64,000 nucleotides of DNA from JAHQVI01 sp963749875 (GCA_963749875.1 CAVVOX010000004.1:1-64000); one strand, 5' to 3'; positions 7,943-17,482 are shown, numbered from the stretch's first letter. Notes: generated by a model not told the origin, from the letters alone. Program-made: numbers and translations.

Positions 7943-9400
7943 ATCGCCGCCGCGCCCCGCGCTCTTCACGGCTTCATATGCCTTGAGAGCCCTCTCCCGC
8001 CCCTGCTCATGGGTCACAATCGGAAAGGGGTAGTTCACGCCGAGCGCCACGCCGGCTTTCCGCAGAACGCTTTCCGGTGCCTCCCAGGGCGCGTGAATGT
8101 GCTCGGCGGGCATCTCGGCCAATTCGGGCACCCAGCGACGCGCGTAACTGCCCTCAGGATCGAACGTCCTGCCCTGAAGCATGGGATTGAACACGCGGAA
8201 ATAGGGAGCCGCGTCGGCGCCCGAGCCGGCCACCCACTGCCAGCTCGCCGAATTGTTCGCAAGATCGGCATCGACCAGCGTGTCCCAAAACCAATCCTCG
8301 CCGCAGCGCCAGGGAATGAGCAGATGTTTCGTGAGCAGGGAGGCGGCGATCATACGGACGCGGTTATGCATCCACCCGATCGCCCGGAGCTGACGCATTC
8401 CGGCATCGACGATCGGATAGCCGGTTCGACCCTCTTGCCAGGCCCTCAGATCGTCGGCGCTGTTCCTCCAGGGCAGGTTCTTAAATGCCGGCCGAAACGG
8501 CCGCTCGGGAAGGTCCGGCCAGTGGAACAGGAGATGATAAGAGAACTCCCGCCAATAGAGCTCGCGAAGATAGGCATCCGCGCCGCGTTCGAGCTCCGGC
8601 GTCCGTTCGGCCGCCGCTTCGATCGCATGCCGGATCTGGCGCGGGCTGATTTCCCCGAACGCAAGGTGGGGCGACATGCGCGAGGTGCCATTGAGATCCG
8701 GCCGGTCCCGGTCCGCGCCGTACTCGGCAAGCGCCTCGTCGATGAAGCGGCGAAGCCGTTCTTTCGCTCCCTCTTCGCCGCGCGTCCAGAAGGCCCGCAT
8801 TTGTCCCGCCCAATCCGGATGGGCCGGCTCCAGTCGCCAGTCTTCGAGCGCCTCGCTCTGGGGCCAGCCGGCCAGGGCCGCGAGCCGTTGTGGCGCCCGG
8901 AGGGGGGAGGGCGCCGGTTCCTGCGCGAGACAGGCCTTATAAAAGGGCGTGAAGACCTTGAACGGCTCGCCCGATCTGTTGGCGACGGTCTCCGGTTCCC
9001 GAAGCAGCCGGCCGCCGAAACGCCGGCAGCCAATGCCCTCCTCCTCCAGCGCATCATGCAGCGCGGTTTCCTGGCGAGGCGCATGGGGTTCATAGCCGCG
9101 GGTGAAATAAACCGCCTGCGCGCCCACGTCCTGCGCGAGCACGACGAGCGTCGTTACCGCCTCGCCCTGGCGCAGAACGAGCCAGGAGCCGCGGTCGCGA
9201 AGCGCGGCATCGAGCGCCCTCAGACTTCCGGTGAGCCACCATCGGCTCGCGGCGCCGAGCCGCCACGGTGCCGCCGTCTCATCGTCGAGAATATAGGCCG
9301 GGATTATCGGAGCGCCGGTCGCCGCGGCGGCGTCCAGAGCGGGGTGATCCGCCAGCCGGAGATTGCGGCGGAACCACAGGATGACGGGCCGGTCAGCCAT
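7940..9400 (-). CDS. phrB: Deoxyribodipyrimidine photolyase
   Basis: A 486-residue flavoprotein that splits cyclobutane pyrimidine dimers using blue light. The N-terminal alpha/beta antenna domain begins VILWFRRNLRLADHPAL. The FAD-binding helical domain contains TSRMSPHLAFGEISPR, YPIVDAGMRQL, WMHNRVRM and DADLANNSASWQWVAGSG. These are class I photolyase features, and the length is usual. ATG 9400 starts the conserved core; about 35 further upstream codons are unlike the family. A cryptochrome role cannot be excluded by sequence alone, but the conserved active-site pattern favours repair. Confidence 0.93.
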   Translation of the reverse strand: MADRPVILWFRRNLRLADHPALDAAAATGAPIIPAYILDDETAAPWRLGAASRWWLTGSLRALDAALRDRGSWLVLRQGEAVTTLVVLAQDVGAQAVYFTRGYEPHAPRQETALHDALEEEGIGCRRFGGRLLREPETVANRSGEPFKVFTPFYKACLAQEPAPSPLRAPQRLAALAGWPQSEALEDWRLEPAHPDWAGQMRAFWTRGEEGAKERLRRFIDEALAEYGADRDRPDLNGTSRMSPHLAFGEISPRQIRHAIEAAAERTPELERGADAYLRELYWREFSYHLLFHWPDLPERPFRPAFKNLPWRNSADDLRAWQEGRTGYPIVDAGMRQLRAIGWMHNRVRMIAASLLTKHLLIPWRCGEDWFWDTLVDADLANNSASWQWVAGSGADAAPYFRVFNPMLQGRTFDPEGSYARRWVPELAEMPAEHIHAPWEAPESVLRKAGVALGVNYPFPIVTHEQGRERALKAYEAVKSAGRGGD

Positions 9401-9701
9401 GGGCGGGCGATAAATGCGTGTGGGGTAAATTTTCTGCCTTGATCGCTGGCGAATTCGGGTACACTGCGTTGAGACCTGCATGAGATCGCATCGACGCTCG
9501 CGCAAGTCAAAACTTGCGGCAGATCGCCGAACTGGAGGATGACCGGCTGAAATGCAGACATGCGCTTTGTGGATTTCTTTAGAGCGCCGGATTTATCGGC
9601 GGCCGGGGCGAAGACCACGACCCGGAAGTCGATGTTTTAAGATGTTTCCAACCAGTTCGGATCGCGGCGCCCGTCCGCACCACCTGAATTCGGCGTGAGC
9701 C
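9401..9701. other. Gap between photolyase and amidohydrolase genes
   Basis: About 300 bp between divergent genes. I see no convincing gene, RNA or repeat. It should hold the promoters of both flanking genes. Confidence 0.5.
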
Positions 9702-10637
9702 ATGCTGGTAAAAATTGGCAAATATTTCCGTAAGATGCACGAGGTCGAGGCTCAGGCGATCGAAACCGAGCTCAACCCGCCCTTTACGGTTCTGAAGCCG
9801 GATCGCTCCGAGACGCCGTTCGTCTTCAACTCGCCGCATAGCGGCAGGACCTATCCGAGCTCGTTCCTCAACGCCTCCCGGCTCACGGCGGTCGCGCTGC
9901 GAAAGTCCGAAGACGCTTACATCGATCTGCTGCTTGCCGGCGTCGTCAATATCGGCGCGACTCTCATGCACGCTCATTTCCCGCGCGCCTATCTGGACGT
10001 GAATCGGGAGCCTTATGAGCTGGACCCCGCCTTGTTCAATGAAGTCCTCCCCGATTATGCGAACACCCATTCGTTGCGCGTGGTCGGCGGGCTCGGCACG
10101 ATTGCCCGCGTCGTGAACGAGCAGGAGGAGATCTATCGCGGCCCGCTGTCGGTCGGCACGGCGCTGGAAAGGATCAACCGTCTCTACAAACCCTATCACG
10201 CGACGCTGTCGGGCCTGCTCGAAGAGGCGCGAAAGCGGTTCGGCTATGCCGTGCTGATCGACTTTCACTCCATGCCGTCCTATCAGGGCGACAAGAGCAA
10301 TATACAAAAGGTCGATTTCGTTTTGGGGGACCGATTTGGCACATCCTGCCCGCGGGAAATGGTTCGGCTGGTCGAGCAGTTCCTCTCCGGCCTCGGCTAC
10401 AAAGTTGCGCTGAACAAGCCTTATGCGGGAGGCTATATAACGGAGCGTTACGGCGTGCCGGCCGACGGCCTTCACACGCTGCAGATCGAAGTCAACCGCG
10501 CCCTTTATATGGATGAGGAAACACTGGGGCTGCGCCGCGATTTTCGCAATCTGCGCGCCCATCTGACGAGCTTGGCCAGCGTGATCGTTCAGTCCCTTCC
10601 CAACTATCTCGCGCCTCGGCGGACGGCGGCCGAGTGA
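9702..10637 (+). CDS. N-formylglutamate amidohydrolase family protein
   Basis: A 311-residue protein of the FGase family, which cleaves N-formyl-L-glutamate to glutamate and formate at the end of one histidine-degradation route. The metal-site motif FNSPHSGRTYP lies near residue 46, with LIDFHSMP near residue 186 and the C-terminal QIEVNRALYMDEET. No other hut genes are in the window, so the physiological substrate could differ. In rhizobia a gene of this family lies next to the SuhB/MmgR sRNA, and the same arrangement is found here. Confidence 0.88.
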   Translation: MLVKIGKYFRKMHEVEAQAIETELNPPFTVLKPDRSETPFVFNSPHSGRTYPSSFLNASRLTAVALRKSEDAYIDLLLAGVVNIGATLMHAHFPRAYLDVNREPYELDPALFNEVLPDYANTHSLRVVGGLGTIARVVNEQEEIYRGPLSVGTALERINRLYKPYHATLSGLLEEARKRFGYAVLIDFHSMPSYQGDKSNIQKVDFVLGDRFGTSCPREMVRLVEQFLSGLGYKVALNKPYAGGYITERYGVPADGLHTLQIEVNRALYMDEETLGLRRDFRNLRAHLTSLASVIVQSLPNYLAPRRTAAE

Positions 10638-10656
10638 AGAACGATCTGCATACAGA

Positions 10657-10690
10657 TAAAAAAAGGGCCGTTCGAGGCTTCGAACGGCCC
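10657..10690 (-). terminator. Rho-independent terminator of the sRNA
   Basis: An 11-bp perfect stem GGGCCGTTCGA/TCGAACGGCCC with a 4-nt loop (10665-10690), followed on the minus strand by TTTTTTT. On the plus strand there is no T-run, so it serves the minus-strand RNA rather than the amidohydrolase gene. Confidence 0.88.
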
Positions 10691-10749
10691 AAGTCTAGGG
10701 AGGAAACGCCCAAGGAGGGCTACGGTATAGGTCGAAACCTATCCCGCAC
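10657..10749 (-). ncRNA. SuhB/MmgR-like small RNA
   Basis: A minus-strand transcript unit of about 90 nt. It has a hairpin ATAGGT-TTCG-ACCTAT, then a single-stranded stretch with two anti-Shine-Dalgarno motifs (CCTCCTT and TTTCCTCCC), then a GC-rich terminator hairpin followed by seven T. A sigma-70-like promoter sits correctly upstream. Position between an N-formylglutamate amidohydrolase gene and a SuhB-type phosphatase gene matches the rhizobial suhB/mmgR RNA. In Sinorhizobium meliloti that RNA restrains phasin synthesis and PHA accumulation. Family membership is by structure and context, not by alignment. Confidence 0.8.
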
Positions 10750-10754
10750 TGCAA

Positions 10755-10783
10755 AATATGACATTGCATCGCACAAAAATCAA
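10755..10783 (-). promoter_or_regulatory. Sigma-70-type promoter of the sRNA
   Basis: On the minus strand TTGATT (10783-10778) and CATATT (10760-10755) are separated by exactly 17 bp. Transcription would start near 10747-10750, just before the first hairpin of the sRNA. Confidence 0.7.
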
Positions 10784-10935
10784 GAGCCCTTTGCAAGCCG
10801 ATCAGAATTCGTTGCATTTCGGCAACATGATGGGCTTTTGGCTTGGCATAAGCCTAAAATGAGGGCAAAGCGATCCGTGTATTTGCGTAATTTAATGTCA
10901 AATCTTCGCGTCGAAATCGCCGGGACTACTTAGCG

Positions 10936-11739
10936 ATGCCCTATAGCGCTGTCAATCCGGCGTTCGTACGCTTTGCGCACAGCCTTGCTGATCGCGCCGG
11001 TGACGTCATTCTTCCTCATTTCCGCGGAGCCGGCGAGGTCACCAACAAGGCGGACGAATCCTTCGACCCCGTGACCGAGGCCGATCGCGGCGCCGAAGCG
11101 GCCATGCGCCGGCTGATCGAAAGCGAATTCCCAGATCACGGCATTTTGGGCGAGGAGTTCCCCGAAAGAGCCGCGCAAAGCCCGTTCCGCTGGATGCTCG
11201 ATCCGATCGACGGCACGAAAGCCTTCATCATGGGGCTGCCGACCTGGGGAACCCTGATCGGTCTGGCGCAAGACGGCCGGCCCTTGCTCGGCATGATGGA
11301 CCAGCCTTATCTCGGCGAACGGTTCTGGAGCGCGGAAGGCGGCGCCCATTTCCGCAATCGCCACGGCGCGCGGAGGATTCGCCCGCGCCCCTGCGCTTCC
11401 CTTTCCGAGACCATCCTCGCCGCGACGACCCCGGATATGTTCAAGGGCGATGAGGCCGCCCGCTTCCAGCGTCTTTCGGCCGCATGCCGGATGACCCGTT
11501 TCGGCGGGGATTGCTATCTCTATTGCATGCTCGCCATGGGCTTAGTGGACATCGTGGCCGAGTCCGGGCTGAAGCCCTTCGATATCGTGCCGCTCGTGCC
11601 GATCATCGAGGCGGCTGGCGGCGTCGTGACCACTTGGGAGGGGGCCGATCCCTGCAATGGCGGCCGGATCCTCGCCGTCGGCGATCCCGCGCTTCACGAA
11701 GCGGCGATGAACGCTTTGGCCGGCAATGTTCAACGATGA
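10936..11739 (+). CDS. hisN: Inositol-monophosphatase-family phosphatase (HisN-like)
   Basis: A 267-residue Mg-dependent phosphatase. The metal-binding motifs are all present: DPVTEADRGAE near residue 40, GEEF near residue 72, and WMLDPIDGTKAF near residue 87. The C-terminal block is LKPFDIVPLVPIIEAAGG. Length and the pattern LGMMDQPYLGERFW are closer to histidinol-phosphate phosphatase HisN than to SuhB, so a role in histidine synthesis is the best guess. Myo-inositol phosphate remains an alternative substrate. It lies downstream of and divergent from the sRNA, as in rhizobia. Confidence 0.8.
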   Translation: MPYSAVNPAFVRFAHSLADRAGDVILPHFRGAGEVTNKADESFDPVTEADRGAEAAMRRLIESEFPDHGILGEEFPERAAQSPFRWMLDPIDGTKAFIMGLPTWGTLIGLAQDGRPLLGMMDQPYLGERFWSAEGGAHFRNRHGARRIRPRPCASLSETILAATTPDMFKGDEAARFQRLSAACRMTRFGGDCYLYCMLAMGLVDIVAESGLKPFDIVPLVPIIEAAGGVVTTWEGADPCNGGRILAVGDPALHEAAMNALAGNVQR

Positions 11740-11868
11740 TACGACCGTGCCGAGGCCCCGCCGCGATTGACAGGGCTCGGAACCTAATCCTTTAATCACG
11801 CGGAAAGATCCGGCACGGACCGCAGCCGCGCCGATCAGTTCGACAGGCAAGGGGAGAGAACGCCAGCC

Positions 11869-12717
11869 ATGAAGCTATTGCGCTTTGGTCCAGCCGGGAG
11901 CGAACGGCCCGGCATGTTCGACGCCGATGGTCAGATCCGCGACCTGTCCGGGCATATCCCCGACATCACGGGCGCCACGATCGGGCCCGACAGCCTGTCG
12001 CGCCTGGCGCAGATCGATCCGGCGACGCTGCCGGTCATCTATGGCTCTCCGCGCATGGGGCCATGCGTCGGTCAGGTATCGAAATTCATCGGTGTCGGCC
12101 TGAACTATTCGGATCACGCGGAAGAGACCGGACAGCCGATCCCGACCGAGCCGATCCTTTTTCAGAAGGCGAATTCCTGCATCGTCGGGGCGAATGACGA
12201 TGTGATGCTGCCCAAAGATTTGGTGAAGCTGGACTGGGAGGTGGAGCTCGGCATCGTCATCGGCATCAGGGCGCGCTATGTCGAGGAAGGCGAGGCGCTG
12301 AACCATGTGGCGGGCTATTGCGTGGTCAACGACGTTTCCGAGCGCGAATATCAGATCGAACGGCTCGGCCAATGGACCAAGGGCAAGGGCTGCGACACGT
12401 TCGGTCCGATCGGCCCCTGGCTCGTGACAAAGGACGAGGTGCCCGATCCGGCGAATCTGGGCCTGTTCTGCGAGGTCAATGGCGACCGCCGCCAGTCGGG
12501 CAGCACGGCGACGATGATCTTCAAGCCGGCCTTTCTTGTGAGCTATATCAGCCGGTTCATGACGCTTTTGCCCGGTGACGTCATCGCGACGGGAACCCCG
12601 CCCGGCGTCGGCCTCGGCATGAACCCGCCACAATATCTGAAGACCGGCGACGTTATCCGGCTCGGCATTGACGGGCTCGGCGAGCAGCGGCAGAAAGTCA
12701 TCGAATTCCAGCGGTGA
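11869..12717 (+). CDS. Fumarylacetoacetate-hydrolase-family protein
   Basis: A 282-residue FAH-family enzyme. The N-terminal ~65 residues form the small domain typical of the ureidoglycolate-lyase/acylpyruvase group. The core contains KFIGVGLNYSDHAEE, the metal ligands in DWEVELGIVIG, the block VVNDVSERE, and the C-terminal GDVIATGTPPGVG. The family cleaves C-C bonds in oxo-acids or decarboxylates oxaloacetate, and the sequence alone does not fix the substrate. GGGGAGAGAACG precedes the ATG. It follows the phosphatase gene by about 130 bp and may share its transcript. Confidence 0.85.
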   Translation: MKLLRFGPAGSERPGMFDADGQIRDLSGHIPDITGATIGPDSLSRLAQIDPATLPVIYGSPRMGPCVGQVSKFIGVGLNYSDHAEETGQPIPTEPILFQKANSCIVGANDDVMLPKDLVKLDWEVELGIVIGIRARYVEEGEALNHVAGYCVVNDVSEREYQIERLGQWTKGKGCDTFGPIGPWLVTKDEVPDPANLGLFCEVNGDRRQSGSTATMIFKPAFLVSYISRFMTLLPGDVIATGTPPGVGLGMNPPQYLKTGDVIRLGIDGLGEQRQKVIEFQR

Positions 12718-12873
12718 GCCGGCCAGCCGGTGGCAAAGGCGCGCTTTTTGGGTTTCATGGCGCGGCCGCGCAGGCTATGTGTTGCCCGCTCTCGCCCAAA
12801 TCGATGACCTGCTCTTCGTTCCACGGCGCCCACCTATCCGGCCGCGCAGAGCAAAATCGCCAAAGATGGCGGC

Positions 12874-13001
12874 TTAGCGCAACGCGCGTCCAAGCACGTC
12901 CCCGCGAAGGCGGGGATGGACGCGGGAACAGTTGCGCTCGTCTTTTGATATAGATCAACTTGACCTCGTTCAATTGAGCCCAATTGAACAAGGGTTGATC
13001 T
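12874..13001 (-). repeat. Bipartite palindromic repeat, copy D (inverted)
   Basis: Full-length copy in the opposite orientation. It starts TTAGCGCAACGCGCG, passes the stem CCCCGC-GAAG-GCGGGG, then GTTGCGC, TATAGATCAAC, and the GTTCAATTGAGCCCAATTGAAC dyad (written here in one 22-base stretch split as GTTCAATTGAG and CCCAATTGAAC), ending GTTGATCT. It occupies most of the 309-bp gap between the FAH gene and transketolase. The remaining gap (12718-12873) shows nothing recognisable. Confidence 0.9.
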
Positions 13002-13026
13002 AAGCCACTCGAAATCTGGAACAGCG

Positions 13027-15035
13027 GTGACCGTTCAAATGACGCGTACCCCTTCGAACCCGGAAACGCACCGGGATCTTGCTAACGCCATCAGGGCCCT
13101 TTCGATGGACGCCGTAGAGGCGGCGAAATCGGGCCACCCCGGCATGCCGATGGGCATGGCCGACGTTGCGACCGTGCTCTTTACGCGCTTTTTGAAATTC
13201 GATCCCGCCGCACCGGACTGGCCCGACCGGGACCGGTTCGTTCTGTCGGCCGGGCACGGCTCCATGCTGCTCTACGCGCTTCTCTATCTTACCGGCTATC
13301 CGGAGATGACGCTGGAGCAGCTGAAGAATTTTCGCCAGCTCGGCTCGATCACCGCCGGCCATCCCGAATACGGCCACGCCCCCGGCATCGAGACCACCAC
13401 CGGCCCGCTCGGCCAGGGACTTGCCAACGCCGTCGGCATGGCAATCGCCGAGCGGCTGCTGAACGCGCGTTTCAGCGATGAATTCGTCGATCACTACACC
13501 TATGCGCTCGTCGGCGATGGCTGTCTTATGGAAGGCATCAGCCACGAGGCAATCGATCTGGCCGGTCATCTCCGGCTCGCCAAGCTCATCGTGCTGTTCG
13601 ACGACAACAGCGTTTCCATCGACGGGCCGACCTCGCTTGCCACCTCCATGGATCAACTCGCCCGCTTCAAAGCGGCAGGCTGGGAGGTCCACCAGATCGA
13701 CGGTCACGATGAGGAGGAGATTTATTCCGCGATTGCCGCTTCGAGGCGCAGCGACCGCCCGAGTTCTGATCGCCTGCAAGACGATCATCGGCTATGGCGC
13801 GCCGAACAAGCAGGGCACCGCGGCGAGCCACGGGTCCCCGCTCGGGAGCGACGAGATCGCCAAAGCGCGTGAGATATTGGGATGGGATTACGAGCCGTTC
13901 GAGGTGCCGGACGCCATCCTCGGCGCGTGGCGCGAATGTTCGGCCAACGGAAAGGCCGAGCGGCAGGCCTGGTTGCAGCGGATGCAAAATGACACGCGGC
14001 GCGAGGATTTTGCTCGCGCGCTTTCCGGTCGGTTGGGGACGGCTTTCGACGAGGCCGTGGCACGGATCAAAACGAAATTTTCCGAGGAAAAGCCGAAGCT
14101 TGCGACACGGCAGTCATCTCAGGCCGTTCTCGAAGAGATCTCGAAGGTGTTGCCCGGCCTGATTGGCGGCTCGGCCGATCTGACCGGCTCGAACGGTACC
14201 AAGACCAAAGCGAGCAAGACGGTGACGGCCGACGATTTCTCGGGCAACTACATTCATTACGGCGTGCGGGAACATGCCATGGCCGCCTCCATGAACGGTA
14301 TCGCGCTGCATGGCGGTTTCATTCCCTATGGCGGGACGTTTCTCACCTTCTCCGATTATTCGCGTCCGGCGATCCGGCTCGGCGCGCTGATGGGGGTGCG
14401 CGTCATTCATGTGATGACGCATGACTCGATCGGACTCGGCGAGGACGGGCCGACCCATCAGCCTGTCGAGCATTTCGCCGCGCTGAGAGCCATCCCGAAT
14501 TCTGCTCGTCTTCCGGCCGGCCGACGCCATCGAAACGGCGGAGTGCTGGGCAGCCGCGCTCGCATCGGAGAAGGCGCCCTCGGTGCTATGTCTCTCGCGT
14601 CAGGGCCTGCCCGCGCTTCCGGTGCGCGCTGAGCTTGGCGCCAATCTCTGCGCGAAAGGCGCTTATGTCGTTCACGAGCCGGATGCGGCGCGTCAGGTCA
14701 CGATCCTGGCGACCGGGTCGGAGGTCCAACTCGCGCTGTCGGCCGCCCGGGCTCTGGAGGCGGACGGTATTGCGGCAGCCGCCATTTCCATGCCGAGCTG
14801 GGAGCTGTTCCGCAAGCAGCCGCAGGACTATCAGCGCGCAGTGTTGGGGAACGCGCCGCGCGTGGCGGTCGAGGCCGGCGTCCGGCTCGGCTGGGACGAG
14901 TGGATCGGTCCCGAAGGCGCGTTCATCGGTATGACCGGCTTTGGGGCGTCGGCTCCGGCTGCAGCGCTTTTTGAGCATTTCGGCATTACCGCGGAGGCCG
15001 TGGCATCCGCGGCGAGATCCGCCGCGCGCGGATAG
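13027..15035 (+). pseudogene. tkt: Transketolase with two one-base frameshifts
   Basis: Three successive frames together give a complete transketolase. The first has SGHPGMPMGMADVATVLF, GHGSMLLYALLYLTG, the TPP motif GDGCLMEGISHEA and DDNSVSIDG. The second has IACKTIIGYGAPNKQGT, the pyrimidine-domain LIGGSADLTGSN and YGVREHAMAA. The third has SRQGLPALPV, ATGSEVQLAL and GWDEWIGPEG. Frames change at 13761-13766 (GAGTTC) and 14497-14502 (GAATTC). Deleting one T at each restores a 668-residue protein, the normal length. The enzyme moves two-carbon units in the pentose-phosphate and Calvin pathways. Because both lesions turn a GANTC site into GANTTC and the rest is undamaged, base-calling error is more likely than real decay. 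Confidence 0.85.
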
Positions 15036-15121
15036 AGTTCGGCCGGACGCCGCGTTCCGTTCCGGGAAACACCTCCGCTTGGCCTCAGCAATGGGCACGG
15101 CGAGAACCGACGGGAGCCCCG

Positions 15122-15577
15122 ATGTCGAGATCCGAAATCAAGATCAAGGCGATGGCGCTTTTCGTCGCGGACGGCCGGATGCTCGTCACCCCCGGCTTCG
15201 ACAGCGTGAAGCAGACGCCGTATTACCGGCTGCTGGGCGGCCATGTGGAATTCGGCGAAAGCGCCGCGGAAACGCTGAAGCGCGAGATGCTGGAGGAGCT
15301 CGAAACGGAGATCGAGGTTCTTGAACGGCTCGAAGTGGTCGAGAACTGTTTCGTCTACGAAGGCGCGGCGTGCCACGAGATCGTCTTCATCTATCACGCC
15401 CGTTTTCTCGATGACGCATTGACCCGGCGCGATGAACTGCCGAATGTCGAGCCAAACACGGACGAAATCTCCAAATGGTTGCCTATCTCGGACGTGCTTC
15501 ATGGCCCCGTCCCGCTTTATCCTCCCGCGGATTACCCCGGCTTTCTATCCGCGATCGGCGTCGATATGCCGGGCTGA
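15122..15577 (+). CDS. Nudix hydrolase
   Basis: A 151-residue single-domain Nudix protein. The Nudix box begins GGHVEFGESAAETLKREM and continues LEEL, matching G-x5-E-x7-RE-U-x-EE except that Glu replaces the usual Gly near the end. It hydrolyses some nucleoside diphosphate linked to another group; the substrate cannot be told. The start ATG at 15122 is preceded by GGGAGCCCCG. It lies 86 bp downstream of transketolase on the same strand, with no functional link evident. Confidence 0.85.
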   Translation: MSRSEIKIKAMALFVADGRMLVTPGFDSVKQTPYYRLLGGHVEFGESAAETLKREMLEELETEIEVLERLEVVENCFVYEGAACHEIVFIYHARFLDDALTRRDELPNVEPNTDEISKWLPISDVLHGPVPLYPPADYPGFLSAIGVDMPG

Positions 15578-15719
15578 GCGCCCCCGCGCGCGACGGTCAA
15601 CTTTCCCCGCCGCCATTCTGGACGCGGGGCCGGCGAACCGCCATATGGGAATTGGCGCGGACGCGCCACGTTCCACTTGATCCCGCGCCGCGAAACGCAT
15701 AAGACATCAACCCACCGAA

Positions 15720-15795
15720 GGGGCCATAGCTCAGTTGGGAGAGCGCGTGAATGGCATTCACGAGGTCGGCGGTTCGATCCCGCCTGGCTCCACCA
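15720..15795 (+). tRNA. tRNA-Ala (anticodon GGC)
   Basis: A 76-nt cloverleaf with CCA encoded. The acceptor stem GGGGCCA pairs with TGGCTCC, and the anticodon stem CGTGA/TCACG encloses ATGGCAT, giving GGC. It marks the left edge of the IS-rich low-GC patch, and its last 12 bases recur at 19573-19584. Confidence 0.96.
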
Positions 15796-16048
15796 TCTTG
15801 CAAGCAATTGGTTTAATTGAATTTTTTTCTGTTATATTTGCTTTTATCTTAGAGAGATCCTCTAACTAATTGGAAATAGATATTAATTTGGTTCAAGTCC
15901 CTTGAGGTCAAAAACTCGGTTTCACAGTACAGATTGCACGAAATTTTTTCACCTCTATCTCCATCCCTGACGAGTTAATCCTGTGTCAACAAAATCTTTG
16001 TCGATACCCGCATAGTCACATTGCTTTACGCGATCTGACAGATCAAAT

Positions 16049-17100
16049 GGCTCTGTCCGCGTTGAGTATGTGTTTCATCCAATGGCGGCGGCCAAGCAGT
16101 GCTCGGGCGCAAGGGAAGCAGCGGATTTTTCCAGCATTCGCCGCCAGCCGAGATAGTTGGGCAGATATTTCGTCGCCACGCCGTTGAAGCGGTTGAGCCA
16201 TTTCTTGAAGCGGCTGATATAGCTATTGACGGTCTGGATGTGCAGCACCTTTTCATGCACGTGCTCGCCGTGGCTGGCGCGGATCAGCTCGTATTCGATC
16301 GCTTCTGCCTTGGCGAAAGCGATCAGCGCCGGATCGCCGTCCATGCACAGCAGCACGTCAGTGTTCGAAACTGCTCCCTTCAAAACCGCGTTGACGGCGT
16401 CCTCCGAGCGATTGTGCAACACCGCATCCAGATGATGGCCGTAGCGGTCGCGGGCGATCAGGATCGGCGTTTGTTCGCTGGACAAGCCTGGCTTTTCAGC
16501 CTTGCCGCCGCGCTTCCTCGCCTTGCGCGGCAAGCGCCGCTCACCTTTCCGGCTTTGCAGAACGAAACATTCGTCGACCTCGACGATGCCGGTCAGCCGC
16601 TGGTCCTTAAGGTCTTTCTGCGCCTTCAAAAAACGATGCCTCCAGCGGAAGGACGTGCTCTTGTCGATCCCGGTCCGCACCGCCGCGGCGCGGACGGTCT
16701 CCGAGCCGTTGAGCGCTTCGGCGAATTTCAGCCAGCGGTCCCGCTTTCGAAGCCGGGCCAGCGGCGTGCCGGTCAGAGCGTTGAACGTCCTGGCGCAGGC
16801 CAGGCATTTGTAACGCCACAGACCCCGCGCCATACCATGGCGATGGATGCGACGCCCCTTGCAATGCGGGCATTTCAGATCGGTCTGAAACTGGCCATCG
16901 ATGAGCTTTTGCGTTTCATTTCCAGCGCTCCGCTCGCGAAGAGTATCGATCAGCTTGCGGCCCTGCGCGGGCGTGAGTTCCGCGATAAGTTCCGCTAGCC
17001 GCTGTTTGAATTTTCGGTGCTCCATGATCGGTCTCCCTTAATGGGAACAGATCAGGAACTTGAGCTGCCGTCAATCCCCATACTCAGCGCGGACAGAGCC
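16049..17100 (-). mobile_element. IS1595-family insertion sequence, 1052 bp
   Basis: Terminal inverted repeats begin GGCTCTGTCCGCG and match at 21 of 22 positions. The 8-bp direct repeat GATCAAAT flanks the element at 16041-16048 and 17101-17108, the target-duplication size of this family. It carries one intact transposase and interrupts the C-terminal part of the secreted-protein gene. Confidence 0.93.
16075..17025 (-). CDS. IS1595-family transposase
   Basis: A 316-residue transposase. An N-terminal zinc ribbon (CPHCKGRRIHRHG, YKCLAC) is followed by a helix-turn-helix-like segment around TSFRWRHRF, then the ISXO2-like DDE domain with VEVDECFV, LLCMDGDPAL and the terminal VNSYISRFKKWLNRFNGV. 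All expected blocks are present and the frame is intact, so the element may be active. Length is typical. Confidence 0.92.
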   Translation of the reverse strand: MEHRKFKQRLAELIAELTPAQGRKLIDTLRERSAGNETQKLIDGQFQTDLKCPHCKGRRIHRHGMARGLWRYKCLACARTFNALTGTPLARLRKRDRWLKFAEALNGSETVRAAAVRTGIDKSTSFRWRHRFLKAQKDLKDQRLTGIVEVDECFVLQSRKGERRLPRKARKRGGKAEKPGLSSEQTPILIARDRYGHHLDAVLHNRSEDAVNAVLKGAVSNTDVLLCMDGDPALIAFAKAEAIEYELIRASHGEHVHEKVLHIQTVNSYISRFKKWLNRFNGVATKYLPNYLGWRRMLEKSAASLAPEHCLAAAIG

Positions 17101-17482
17101 GATCAAATTGATACGATTGCTTAAACTTATCGTATTTTACTAAGCAACGCGCTTTTTGTTCCCCATTTTCATAGTTCGCGTACATCTTTTTAAGACAATG
17201 ATCAATAATAGGGCCGCTATTCCTAGTGAATCGGAGCGAGACAAGCTTATATTGTTCGCCATCACCTAAGTCTACTGGCTGCGAATCGACAAACTCAATG
17301 TTTTCGCGCGGCGCCCAGTTCTCTAAGATATAGCAATTCTGATTTTCACGCCTTAAAGTCGGATGAGTGGCTAACGTTTTCGTTTTGTCGTTTTCAATAT
17401 ATTTTTCGTGAGGCCATTGTCGGACGACGGATGCATAGCCATGCTCCGCTGCAGTCATTGCAATGAATTGTGACATCTCTAG

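Noticed and set aside
8009..9442. A 477-codon plus-strand frame.
   Set aside because: Antisense to the photolyase gene, which carries all family motifs.
12668..12877. A 69-codon plus-strand frame ending at the TAG of repeat copy D.
   Set aside because: It begins inside the end of the FAH-family gene in another frame and has no ribosome site or family similarity, although the shared TAG echoes the stop-codon pattern of the other copies.
15532..15807. Minus-strand frames with an RRDRTADLVNAIHA-type peptide.
   Set aside because: This peptide is the well-known false translation of a tRNA-Ala gene and overlaps the real tRNA.
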